From positions 124,001 through 188,000 of the forward strand of contig WACJ01000318.1 of assembly GCA_008973525.1 (NCBI GenBank): 64,000 nucleotides of DNA, given 5' to 3'. Below, in pieces: positions 10,456 to 19,961 of the stretch (position 1 is its first letter; every line of letters begins with the position of its first letter). The position numbers and the translations under genes are program-made. The stretch comes from Stenopsyche tienmushanensis (Eukaryota > Arthropoda > Insecta > Trichoptera > Stenopsychidae). Below the pieces are notes generated by a model. It was not told the origin of the DNA. It ran no database searches and was given only the letters and a program-made list of their open reading frames with translations.

Positions 10456-11480
10456 CACTTAAACCTCTTTTTGTGCAACTTTTTTTTGTGCGATTTAGAC
10501 GTTATGCGGATTTTTTAAAGCAATTTTTATTTTATTTGATAAAAAGTACGTATCTAAATATTTTGGATAGAAAAGGAAATAAATCATCAACACTAATTAA
10601 AATTTGGAAAAAAAAATATTATTTGGGACTGTGTAAATCATATTGCATCTGTTATCACTAAATTACGACCACGCCCTTTGGTTTAGATTTTTGAAAAAAT
10701 GGATTTCGTTTCTTTGCATTTTTCCAATGTTTTAAAAATACATTATCCAAATGAATTTCCAAAATTCCAACTATTTACGGAGTTATGGCTATTTTAGTGA
10801 CGCGGACCATAATGAAATCTTTTAACGCGTTTTTCTCGAAAATACTTTTTTCAACACGGTTGACATCATATTTCAAGCTTTAATGAATTAATTTACTTCA
10901 AACTGGGTACGAATCTTTTATAAATAACCCTCTATTATTCCTACCAGATTGCAAAATTTATTTTTTAACTATTTAAAAAAAAATAAACCTGTGACAAAAT
11001 AAAGCCAAAAAATAACTTGACTGATTTTTTTTAAAACAGTCGCCATTTTGTGATTATTTTTTTTTTTGAGTTAGGGACTAAAGTGACATCTTAATTAATT
11101 ATTAATTATATTGTTGGAAAGAGAAAATCTACACAGAACAATGATGACATTGACACTGGGTAAAATATTTTTTCCGATGAAGAGAGCGATTTTGAGTCAT
11201 ATCGAAAATAGCAACAAAAATTATCATAAAGCGATTATAGTTTGTAATTAAAATTATTAATATTTTTTTAGTGGATTTCTGTAATTTGAGATGCCAGGAG
11301 ATTAACTTTTTTTATGCGATTTTGGATATTTTTTATATGGCTGTTTCAAAGCTATGCGGTTTTTAAAATCCATGGAACGCATCTTCACTTTTTCTATGTA
11401 AGTCATAGCTTTTTTTGTGCGATTTCTTTTCGTGCGATTTTCCGCAGAACATATCTACCGCACAAAAAAAGGTTTAAGTG
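10456..11480. mobile_element. TIR element with TA target (about 1.03 kb)
   Basis: CACTTAAACCTCTTTTTGTG at 10456 is mirrored by the reverse complement of the sequence ending at 11480, with one mismatch over 21 bases. TA flanks both ends (10454-10455 and 11481-11482), as for Tc1/mariner-type insertion. Inside both ends is a GTGCGATTT…TTATGCGG motif. A shorter copy lacking about 550 bp of interior is at 43352-43740. No transposase was recognised. Confidence 0.65.
10715..11035 (-). repeat. right arm of large inverted repeat
   Basis: Reverse complement of 10050-10370 (landmarks TTTTTCAACACGGTTGACAT and CCAAAATTCCAACTATTTAC). This arm lies inside the TIR element at 10456-11480. It is absent from the related copy at 43352-43740, so it is probably an insertion in this copy. 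Confidence 0.6.
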
Positions 11481-11484
11481 TATT

Positions 11485-12380
11485 GCACATAAAGTTTCTC
11501 AATCATGATCGACTTTCGACTAACTGAAATCCCGAATCTTCATGTGTAACTCTGTAATGATATTACTTGGTCATCACCACAGCGCATCCTTCATGTTGCA
11601 ATAAAACCTCGTCGCAGTCAAAAGTCCAACTGCTTTTAACATATTAATGTAACTTTATCCAATCATGATTATCTTAAAGACATATATTTCGTCGTCGATC
11701 TCAATAGAGCTTTATCGATTCATCTTTTTGTACAATGGCTTGACGTCAGTCGAGTGTCGAAACAGAACGGAGCCTTCCGACACAAAAAGAGTGTCCGCCG
11801 TATATATTTAAGATAATGAGCGATATATTGGAATTGGCTCATGTTGGAGCCTTATGCAACGGCCGATGTCACCTTGAAGATCACAACATGCTAAGGCAAG
11901 ATCAAGGTAAGACGGCGCGCGGGGATTCCATCCAGTAATTGCCAGTACCTGCTGGTGCTATTTGTATTCAGAGCCACTACTCGATGCTTTGATCTTTGCT
12001 TGTGATGTATGAAACCTGATATTCGAGACAAAATCTGTCATATTCGGTGCCTGGCGTAATCTAGGTTTATTGTCTTTCCAAAGATGTCGTAAATTCTGCA
12101 CATCTTACGTAAAACCCCGTCCTCGATATTAATGTTTTAACATTCTACTTTTACGCGCTGAGAATAAACGTTTTTAAACATTAAGGACCACTTGAATTCG
12201 TACCAAATTATATTGTCGAATTTCAACATGCAAAATTTAAACGGAAAATTAATGATCAGACAGTCATTACTATCATCAATCAGTACGCTGGGAATCCCAG
12301 AAATACTCGATTTGGTGTATAGTTGGCGGTTGTTATTTAAAAATTATATTACTAAATTATAAAAGCCCTTAAAGAAGTAA
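11485..12380. other. unassigned DNA with one exon-like stretch
   Basis: No repeat family was identified. 11750-11906 is an open 157-nt stretch bounded by CAG and GTAAGA and is GC-richer than its surroundings; see the separate entry. The remainder shows nothing. Confidence 0.35.
11750..11906 (+). other. possible internal exon, unrecognised
   Basis: The open frame starts directly after a CAG at 11747-11749 preceded by a T-rich tract (TTCATCTTTTTG), and runs 52 codons plus one base to CAAG|GTAAG. The encoded stretch includes ILELAHVGALCNG and NMLRQDQ. I cannot assign it to a family with confidence. An upstream in-frame stop at 11742 and a downstream stop after the donor are consistent with a real exon but also with chance. 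The exon-like stretch at 22284 has the matching phase. Confidence 0.2.
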
Positions 12381-12384
12381 GACA

Positions 12385-12660
12385 CAATGTTGTGCCCAAA
12401 TTACAATGCTGTACATCGAATATTTTGGACTTGAGAAAGCTGTGCGCAAAGTGGGTACCGCGTTTGCTCACAATAGAGCTGTTACACAGCAATAAAGCCA
12501 AGTTTTTGCGTCGATTCATAATCATTGATGAAACATGGGTACATCACTTCACACTCGAGACAAGGAAACGGTCAAAACAATGGACTGAAATGAGAGAATC
12601 GGCTCCAAAGAAGACGAAGACAGTTTAATCTGCAGGCGAAGTCAAGACTGCAGTGAAGCG
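12385..12660 (+). pseudogene. mariner transposase fragment (MAR-B) with internal deletion
   Basis: The plus strand reads LRKLCAKWVPRLLTIE (second HTH), then FLRRFIIIDETWVHHFT, where the Asp of IDETW is the first catalytic Asp of the DDE/D triad, then KQWTEMRESAPKKTKTV. Between HTH and catalytic block about 10-15 residues are missing compared with the family. A stop follows KKTKTV, and the second and third acidic residues are absent. Non-functional. Confidence 0.8.
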
Positions 12661-12689
12661 CCCAGACGTTTAACCCTATCGTAACGGAA

Positions 12690-12790
12690 ATCGTGATGCA
12701 GAGACGGGTGTCTTGCGTCTCATCATACACTCGTGCATCGATGGCAAAGTCGAGTCGTAAAGGTACCCCTACACGTCTAAACATTCTCAA
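12690..12790 (+). repeat. dispersed repeat K fragment
   Basis: Shares GAGACGGGTGTCTT, CATCATACACTCGTGCATCG and AAAGGTACCCCTACACGTCT with copies at 21670-21745, 33735-33860 (inverted) and 51230-51275. Its nature is unknown. Confidence 0.5.
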
Positions 12791-12854
12791 TATATTTTTA
12801 TAGAAACTCGCAAATGTGCATACTTACTATTCGACAAGAAATAGTATTCTAAAG

Positions 12855-13225
12855 AATTTATTAACCGTCATAAAATTTAGGTATAATTAACTGAAATCGC
12901 TATCGTCGGATAAGCTATTAAGCTCTTTCAACAAAGATAAGATGATTTCGTTCATGTTGTCTTGAGAGCGGGCGTTTGTTTTAATAATTAAGATGCACAT
13001 ATCATTCTTATCATTGACCAATTTTGTTATTCCCCTTCAACTGTTCTGGTGTAGTGTTATTAGCCGAGTATCACGACTCTTTTGCAAAATTTACTCCTTC
13101 AGAAGTAAGCTGGCAGGCTTACGTGGTAACCTTATCCTTTTATTTTCGCAATATTGCAAGTTGAACATTAAGAAATATTGCGTGCTATCAAAAGTGTTAA
13201 GGTTCATTTATTGAGCCTGGTTCAT
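12855..13225 (+). repeat. dispersed repeat L, forward copy
   Basis: About 370 bp aligning to the inverted copy at 19005-19440. Shared blocks are GGTATAATTAACTGAAATCG, TTAAGCTCTTTCAACAA, TTGTCTTGAGAGC, GACCAATTTTGTTATTCC and GGTTCATTTATTGAGC. A small third piece is at 62978-63040. The right end runs into the GTTAAGGTTCATTTATTGA part of repeat E. Confidence 0.7.
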
Positions 13226-13399
13226 TATCAAACTTGTTGTTTTTGCATCCAATGTGTTTGTTATTTATAGCTTGCCAATGGATAATACAGAACTGGGTGT
13301 TATTCTAATCACCTTCGTCTTCATCCCTTTATTCCTCCAGCTTAAGCGGTTACTTAGTTATTTGTTGCACTTGCAAAATTTTCCCATAAAATGTTATTT

Positions 13400-13725
13400 G
13401 TAGCAAAGAAATTATTTAGTGCTGAAAGATGCAATAATCGGCATACTAGTAAACCATGCACAAGATACCACGATTGTGTGCATCGGGCATTAAGTTTCGA
13501 ATTGCTACCTAATGCGCTTCATTTGGCAGATTTAACCTCTTCGAAATATATTATTTTTCTAAACTTGAAAAATTGGTTCGGTTGTAAAAGATTTGTCAAC
13601 ATTGAAGAGGTGAAATTGACGGTTGACGGCTATTTTGAGGATCTCGACGGTTCCCACTATAAACAGGGTCTCTAAGCTATTGAACAACGCTGGGCAAAGT
13701 GTATCGAGCTATGTTAAAAAATAAA
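13400..13725 (+). pseudogene. mariner transposase C-terminal fragment (MAR-E)
   Basis: The plus strand reads FELLPNALHLADLTSSKYII, then LKNWFGCKRFVNIEEVK, DGYFEDLDGSHYKQG and, after a stop, QRWAKCIEL. This is the mariner C-terminal order. In functional relatives the SPDLAPSDY block carries the last catalytic Asp. Here it reads ADLTSSKY, so the terminal Asp is lost. The N-terminal half is missing. Confidence 0.75.
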
Positions 13726-13737
13726 GATTTTTTTGTG

Positions 13738-14048
13738 TTGTTAATTTTGACATCTTCCGTCTCTCTTTAGGCGCAATGTGTTATTTTAACAGCGCCATCT
13801 TCTTTGGCGCTGCGGGGACATCGTTCCTGCAATACTCACCGATCGCTTCTTGCGCGCGCACAGTTGCCGGTTGGGTGATGAAGAGCGGGAGGTGGAAGTC
13901 GGGAAGAGTCATAGGTTAGCCTTGGCTGCGGGAGGACGTCCTTCTCGCAGACAGATCTCTTTCTCTCAAATGAAGACCTGAAAGAAGAACGGATCCATGC
14001 ATTAGCATAACTCAGCTCTGTGAGCGCCCCCGCTCCATCCGCCACCCA
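13738..14048 (+). repeat. LTR-H copy 3
   Basis: Starts GACATCTTCCGTCTCTCTTT and carries AACAGCGCCATCTTCTTTGG, CGCTTCTTGCGCGCGCAC and CCTTGGCTGCGGGAGGACGT in the sense order of the family. It abuts the MAR-E fragment. Confidence 0.6.
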
Positions 14049-14261
14049 TTATTATTGTCTTTAAAAATGACAATAAATAATTGGATTAGTCCACCATTAA
14101 TATTGAACTGCATATCCAATATACTTTCATGCAGTACGACTGAAATTGAATCCACAGCCAAGGCTATTCGTTTTTATTCTAATTTTGTTTCTTTCTCTGT
14201 TGAGATGCTTAGAAAAATTTGGAAAGCTGTTGTTATAAGTTTAAATTTCATTCTAGAGATA

Positions 14262-14264
14262 ATA

Positions 14265-14302
<38 letters not shown>
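14262..14302. repeat. (AT)n(GT)n microsatellite
   Basis: A run of AT dinucleotides changes directly into GT dinucleotides. Simple repeat. Confidence 0.95.
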
Positions 14303-14303
14303 T

Positions 14304-15635
14304 ATTAATTTGTGTATTTATGCACCATTTAATAAACGCCTGTTTATACGATTCAAGTCAAAAGTATAACCTTTTGCATTTTATCACGCTTATGCATGCG
14401 CCACAGATTGAACACCACTGCCATGTTTAAGAACATCAAAGCAATAAATTATTTTGTAGTCATCACTGAAATTTCGTTTCAATCTATTTGCTATTTTAGG
14501 AATAATATCAGTTTTATGAAAACCCGGACTTTAGGCGAAATTTAGCACGGAGCCGGCTGTAAAATGTTAATATAATGTTTGGAGTCGATCCGAAAGGTTA
14601 AACTTCATCACAATTCCATCAGCAGTTTGTCAACTTTTGGTCACAACCTGAAGCTTTTAGGTGTTATATAGATATTTCGCTTCAACGAAAAAAATATATA
14701 AATATACGAAAAATTTAAAATAATAATAAATTAATATGTTTTTTATAATATATAATTTGATTAGCAATAATTTAATTTTGATCACCTCACTTGAAACATT
14801 TTTCTTCTTAGTTTGGGTTCGCTTTTTAGCAATTTCTTATTATAAAAATCCTACAGACTTATTGAGTGTGACGTTTTAAAGGTACATTCTATATTTTATA
14901 TTTAAAGTGACAATGAAATTAATGTATTCATAACACAAATGATGGACTGACATTTAAAAATCACGTTTAGAATGTCTTCTTTGTTCAATACCGGGTTATT
15001 TTTGTAAATCTTGCGAATTCTACATTAAGTAAAGAGCATGCAAGCATGCAAAAATAATTTATTAGGATCGTTTAATCACAGTTTATTGAATGGCCTTAGT
15101 TTATTTTCAATTATTGAATACATGATTTACATTTAAATTCAATATTAATGCGATTGGATCAAAGATGAATGAAATACTGAGGTGAACGAGTTCAAAACAT
15201 ATGTCTTCAATAGTTCAAAGACGATGTAATTTAAATACAAAACATTAAACATTGGTCAAATTCTATACTACTGGATTGTCACTAAACTTGATCTTACTAT
15301 TTCAAATAAGTAATATTTCCTGTCACACCCTACACTAATATTTGTAAATCCTGATGGTTTATTATTTATGAAGAAAATTTTGATTATAAATAATATTAAA
15401 ATCGCATCATATCAATGAAACGATATATGTTGCACGTAAGCGTGATTTCTAAACTTCCAGATTTTTTTTATTCGTTCCAAATTATGCAAAAACATTGGCA
15501 AATGCTAATATATTTTTTGTAACCATTGACACGGAAAATATTTGCGTTTTTCATAAAGCCATAAATATAACATGTCCTCAAATTAAATCAATCTAATTCA
15601 TAGGTCAATTTTTATTTTTTATTTTTTTATATAAA
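14304..15635. other. unassigned AT-rich DNA
   Basis: Nothing recognisable apart from a weak resemblance of 14600-14660 (minus) to a mariner N-terminal segment. Confidence 0.35.
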
Positions 15636-16538
15636 CAGTTCAAACAAAATATCGCTGACGCGACTGCCAAAGCTGCAAGGGCGTTTAGCAAGATGTCCAG
15701 ACTTGCTGGAGCGAATTGGGGCCTTAGCAGGGATAACATGCGCATCGCCTATGATGCCATATATGTCAGCATTGCGCTATACGGAGCCGGGGCATGGTCC
15801 GAAAGACTAGGAAGATACGGCATGTGCAAAACCAGCCATAGACGCCTTAACAGTGCACAAAGACTGCCGCTACTCCGCATCACCGGGGCCTACCGGACAG
15901 TCTCAACAGACAGCCTCCCGGTACTAGCTGGAATATTACCCCTCGATCTAAAAATGCAGGTCAGCGCCTGCAAATTTCGACGGGAAAACGGACAAGTAGT
16001 TAAAGTCGGCAAACAAGTCCTCAATCCCGAGGACGTGACGATTGTGGGTTCGAGAGATCTGAGAGAGTGGGCACGGAGGGCTGCGTTGGAGGAATGGGAG
16101 TGTAGGTGGTCATCTTCGACCACTGGGCGCCATCTTTATTTGTTCTTCGACTCCGTTCAACGGAGGAATAAATTTCCTTGGATATGTCCTAATCACTGGA
16201 CATCACAGTTCCTCACGGGACATGGCCGTTTTAGCGCTCATTTAATGGGGCTTGGCCTCGCGAACACCTCGGAGTGTCCATGCGGTGATCGGTGCATGGA
16301 CGCAGATCACATTCTGTGGTCATGTCCTGGGATGGCATCTGAAAGAGAGGAGCTCCTACGCCGAGTGCGCGCGTCACGTGAGGGGCCTGTGGGACACAGG
16401 GATCTGGTAGCCCGTCCTGGTGCCTTCAGCGCCTTCAATGCATTTTGCACAAGTTTCGGCGCTAAAGGCGCTCCAGGTGAGTACTACGAGGCGCATTGGA
16501 TCGATCCAAGAACCCTCGTGGCTGACGCTGTAACTTAA
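15636..16538 (+). pseudogene. R1-like non-LTR retrotransposon, ORF2 C-terminus (5'-truncated)
   Basis: The frame is open from about 15639 (KQNIADATAKAARAF…) through to TAA at 16536-16538. It has no start of its own, because the element is 5'-truncated. ORF2 of such elements is an endonuclease/reverse transcriptase that copies its RNA into chromosomal DNA. What remains is the segment after the RT catalytic core, including SIALYGAGAWSER (the family's YGAxxW block), then about residues 190-215 CPCGDRCMDADHILWSC, a C-x-C…H-x4-C zinc-knuckle-like motif characteristic of R1-type ORF2 C-termini. The frame is intact over ~290 codons and noticeably GC-rich compared with its surroundings. This suggests a fairly recent insertion, although the missing 5' part makes it inactive. 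Clade (R1 versus a neighbouring clade) is not certain. Confidence 0.8.
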
Positions 16539-17203
16539 CATTCTAGGCCTCCGCCCCCAACTTTCTCGTTCTTTCACTCTCTTAACCCACACAGTGGCCG
16601 TGCGTTTGCCTCCATTTCCCTCTTTGAATTGATTAAATTGATTTATTTATTTTATTTTTGTTATTTATCTATTTAAGTTATTGAACTATTTTATTTATCT
16701 ATCATCAATTATTGAATTATTTTATTTATCTATTATCAATTATTGAGTTATCTTATTTATTTATTTATTTACCTATTTTATGTATTCAATTTATTTACTT
16801 ATTTAATTTATTTGCTCATTTGTTTGTCAGTCATTTACTTATTTAATTAATTAGTCTATCTATTTATATATTGATGTTTATTTTACTATTATTAATTTTA
16901 AATCTTACTATTATTTATTTGTATTATTTATTTACTTTATTTATTTATTATTATTGCCTTTTTGGGTTTTTATTTATTTACTTTATTTATTTATTTATTA
17001 TTGTTTTTGTTTGAAATTTATCTATTTATTTTATTATTTATATATATTTTACTTTATTTTAATTCTATTATTATTATTAATTTTATTTATTATTATTATT
17101 TTATTTTTTATTTATTTATTTATTTATTATTATTATTTTTTTAGTATTATTATTATTTTTTATTATTTTTATTCTATGTTGTTCTATGTTCTATTTATGA
17201 TTA

Positions 17204-17235
<32 letters not shown>

Positions 17236-17366
17236 TTTTTTTTACTTACTTTTCACCTGCGTATTTCACAAGTTCTGGTAATTTAGCGAGTGCTGTTATA
17301 GGTTGAATCTCAACCTGGGTACATGCACGTTTTCAAAGAAAAAAAAAAAAAAAAAAAAAAAAAAAA
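16539..17366 (+). mobile_element. 3' UTR and poly(A) tail of the R1-like element
   Basis: Downstream of the ORF2 stop lies a low-complexity (TTTA)n/(TTA)n tract of about 600 bp. A short unique stretch (TAGCGAGTGCTGTTATAGGT) follows, and then a run of about 27 A residues ending near 17366, the expected end of a reverse-transcribed insertion. The long translation at 16954-17286 is low-complexity Phe/Ile/Tyr/Leu and not a protein. I could not identify a target site duplication. Confidence 0.7.
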
Positions 17367-17369
17367 CAG

Positions 17370-17875
17370 AGTGTTAATATCTGTGATTTATAAATTGTTA
17401 TGTTTATATATTGTACACTTTTGATTCTTTGAATAAAATAAAAAATAAATATCTTTTTATATAAACGTTTTATTTGTTTTAAATTCCAAAACTCATTATC
17501 AGCTTATATTGATGTTTATAAAAGATCTATGGAGGCCGTTGAAATAAGATGTTGAAATTTTCGTACAACAAATGCATCAGTTGATGTCAGCAAATCCCCG
17601 ACTTGCAATGCAATATGCAAATTTAACTTCATAAAATCTATTTTGACATCGCTGTTTATCAAAGATTAAAGAAAAAAATATATATACAAACTTTCCATAA
17701 TTCATGCATACATAATCCGAGTAAAGCATAAACATAAAAATATTTTTAAAACTAGTATTGAGTTGATAAAATTTAATAAACCACTCAATAAGTTCGTAGG
17801 ATGGTATATAGTTGGCGCCACTATTGACAAATCGGTATAAATATAAATATAACTCGGAATTTTGTTGTATTAGTG
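17370..17875. other. unassigned AT-rich DNA
   Basis: Nothing recognisable. The long minus-strand frame here only runs into the mariner fragment at its upstream end. Confidence 0.35.
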
Positions 17876-17879
17876 ATAT

Positions 17880-18269
17880 ATAGAAATACAAATTTTCTAC
17901 ATACAGAGAACATTCAAAAAGTAATGCGTCCAAATTTATAAAAAAATCATGTATCGAAATAGCACCTTGTTGCGTTGATATACTTCTGGAGGTGGTGCTG
18001 TCAAGCTTGGAAGGCATATTGGAAGACCATCTCCAAGATGTCCTTTAGTGTTGATGTAATATAAGTTTGGATGGTTCCAATGGTGTTCCAATGTTTCCCC
18101 TTCAGGACTAATTTTAAGCGAGGAAACAAAATAATCTGGGAGATTTGGTCAGGGTTGTAGGGAGGCTGGAGAGCCAATGGAGTGCGGATCCTGGCTAGGA
18201 AATCGTTGACAACGAAGATGCTGTGGCTTGGCGCGTTGTCGTGATGAAGTTTCCATGCGTCTGTAACGT
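17880..18269 (-). pseudogene. mariner transposase C-terminal part (MAR-F, SETMAR-like)
   Basis: The minus strand reads AWKLHHDNAPSHSIFVVNDF, where HHDNAPSH holds the second catalytic Asp. PPYNPDQISQIILFPRLKL follows, where the family has PPYSPDLAPCDFFLFPKLK. The last catalytic Asp has therefore been replaced. After a frameshift the downstream frame gives a normal C-terminal tail. The reading frame is cut upstream at 18269/18270 by LTR-H copy 4. The N-terminal half of what is probably the same gene continues at 18770-18930 on the far side of the LTR pair. Confidence 0.75.
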
Positions 18270-18668
18270 TGATGCGGGGGAGTCCCCGGGCGACTCCCCG
18301 CCCCTCACGGGCTAGTCGGGATAGCCAGCGCACGGGTCCGTTCTTCTATCGGCTCGTGATGTTACTGGACGAATGGATGGAAATAGACGGGCGTCGAATA
18401 GAAATACTCTCTTCTCTAAATAACTATTTATTCCACACGAGAAAGAGATCTGGCTGCAGGAGGGACAACCTCCCGCAGTCAAGGCTAACCGACGACTCTT
18501 CCGACTCCCGCTTCCTGCGCGTCACTACTCGACCGACAACGGTGCACGCGCAAGAAGCGATCGGTCGGCATGTAGGTGCAATGTCTCCGCAGTGCCACAA
18601 GAGATGTCGCTGTTAAAATAACACATTGCACCTGAAGAGAGACGGAAGATGTCGCTGTTAATCTGAGC
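18270..18668 (-). repeat. LTR-H copy 4 (inserted in mariner)
   Basis: Begins TGATGCGGGG at 18270, directly at the break in the mariner frame, and runs through the family landmarks (CGGGCGTCGAATAGAAATAC, AGAAAGAGATCTGGCTGCAG, AGGCTAACCGACGACTCTTC, CCTGAAGAGAGACGGAAGAT). It is followed immediately by an inverted partial copy. Confidence 0.65.
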
Positions 18669-18671
18669 AGA

Positions 18672-18768
18672 TTTAATACGTCAGATTAACAATGACATCT
18701 TCCGTCTCTCTTCAGGTGCAATGTGTTGTTTTAACAGCGCCATCTCTTGTGGCGCTACTACAGTTGGT
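18672..18768 (+). repeat. LTR-H copy 5, inverted partner of copy 4
   Basis: GACATCTTCCGTCTCTCTTC followed by AGGTGCAATGTGTTGTTTTA mirrors the last ~90 bases of copy 4 across a ~40 bp spacer, producing a near-perfect palindrome centred at about 18670. The mariner sequence resumes after 18768. Confidence 0.65.
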
Positions 18769-18769
18769 A

Positions 18770-18930
18770 AATCATTCACGCTACACGTCTTTATGTTCAA
18801 ATCTTCGATTATAATGCGATGAACGGTTCTTATCGTCTTAAGAGTTTCTGCTTTCCATTGAAGGCTTAACCATTGATCAGAGTTCACACGTCTTATTTTC
18901 GTCCACTTGAGGGTTCGCAGGTAACCTCCT
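18770..18930 (-). pseudogene. mariner transposase N-terminal part (MAR-F)
   Basis: The minus strand reads NSDQWLSLQWKAETL and RTVHRIIIEDLNIK. The SETMAR-like family has NSDQRLSLRMMAETL…RTTVHRIVTEDLNMRK at this place (first and second HTH). It is probably the upstream half of the gene interrupted by LTR-H copies 4 and 5. Residues between this piece and the catalytic part at 17880-18269 are missing. Confidence 0.7.
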
Positions 18931-19004
18931 CTTGGTCTTCCTTAACCCTTTCGAACCGGAAAGCAGACATGCCACGCTTTGATGTAAATCCACTTTTCTG
19001 TCAG

Positions 19005-19440
19005 CTCCGCCGCAGCGTATAATGAACCAAGCTCAATAAATGAACCTTAACACTTCAAACAATATTCATTAATTTCTTCAGAATATTTCTTATTGTTCAA
19101 CATGCATAGCATCTGCTTACTGTTGTTCAGCTATTATTGCCTATTAATGTGTTGCGAAAATAAAAAGACAGGGATACCATGCAAGCCTGCCAATTTATTT
19201 CTGAAGGAATAAATGAGTGGTGATACTCGACTAATGACGCCACTCCAGAACAGTCAAGGAGGAATAACAAAATTGGTCAACGGTAAGAATGATGCGAGTA
19301 TCTAATTATCAAAACAAACGCCTGCTCTCAAGACAACACGAACGAAAGTCATCTTATCGTTGTTGAAAGAGCTTAATAACTTATCTGACAATAGCGATTT
19401 CAGTTAATTATACCTACATTTTATGACTACTGTCTCGCGA
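19005..19440 (-). repeat. dispersed repeat L, inverted copy
   Basis: Reverse complement of 12855-13225 with scattered differences and a few short indels. It shares CGATTTCAGTTAATTATACC, GAAAGAGCTTAATAA and GGAATAACAAAATTGGTCAA in inverted order. It adds sequence at its left edge (CAGCTCCGCCGCAGCGT) that matches the distal part of repeat E. Confidence 0.7.
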
Positions 19441-19744
19441 TTTCCGGTCTGTTGGGGTTAAATAACTTGTGATATGGACAAGCAATTACTCTTAAAGACC
19501 TCCTGAATTAATAAAAACATTTCGATGGCGGGCTTCCCAAGTTTAGCACAAAATTTGATAGTGATTCATAAACGATCCATTACAACAAGCGTGTTGCATT
19601 TGCCTCAAAAAGGGATTCACTGGAACGCTATTCCTGTGAATCCCTTATGTCCTGACTATTGTTATATATTAGAGGCGCATTTTAAAGGGTGCGTTTTAAC
19701 ACTTCCCTTAAACTAACTCAGTAATTTCATTATAAATACATTCA

Positions 19745-19960
19745 TTCCATCGGATAGAAAGCTTCTTGATTCCTTCACTGAAGAAAGAAGACGAAAAGTA
19801 GCATCCTCTGTTGCGCAACGCGTAATTATTCGTTTTCATTTAAGCAGCCTCAGCATCATCTAGCAACTGTCTTTCGTATAGAAAGTCCCAAAATACCGCA
19901 GCCATCACTTTTCCATCAGACTATTCAGACCTTCATGTAATTTTAGGGTCCAATCCATCG
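19745..19960 (-). pseudogene. rearranged mariner fragments
   Basis: The minus strand encodes SDGKVMAAVFWDFLY (about 19895-19935, with the central catalytic-domain motif KVMAxVFWD) and FFSEGIKKLLS (about 19750-19785, the C-terminal EGIKKL block). Between them 19805-19835 is a plus-strand copy of the MAR-D N-terminal sequence found at 1597-1627. The pieces are in opposite orientation, so the element has been scrambled. Confidence 0.6.
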
Positions 19961-19961
19961 C

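Noticed and set aside
11750..11906. Assignment of the exon-like stretch to a P-type ATPase
   Set aside because: Only a faint similarity around LCNG was noticed. It is too short and imprecise to name a family.
14600..14660. Mariner N-terminal remnant
   Set aside because: The resemblance covers too few bases to be distinguished from chance.
16954..17286. 110-codon open frame
   Set aside because: Low-complexity translation of the TTTA/TTA repeat tract of the R1-like 3' UTR.
18001..18333. 110-codon minus-strand ORF taken as one protein
   Set aside because: Its first ~25 residues come from LTR-H copy 4 and the rest from mariner. It is a chance fusion.
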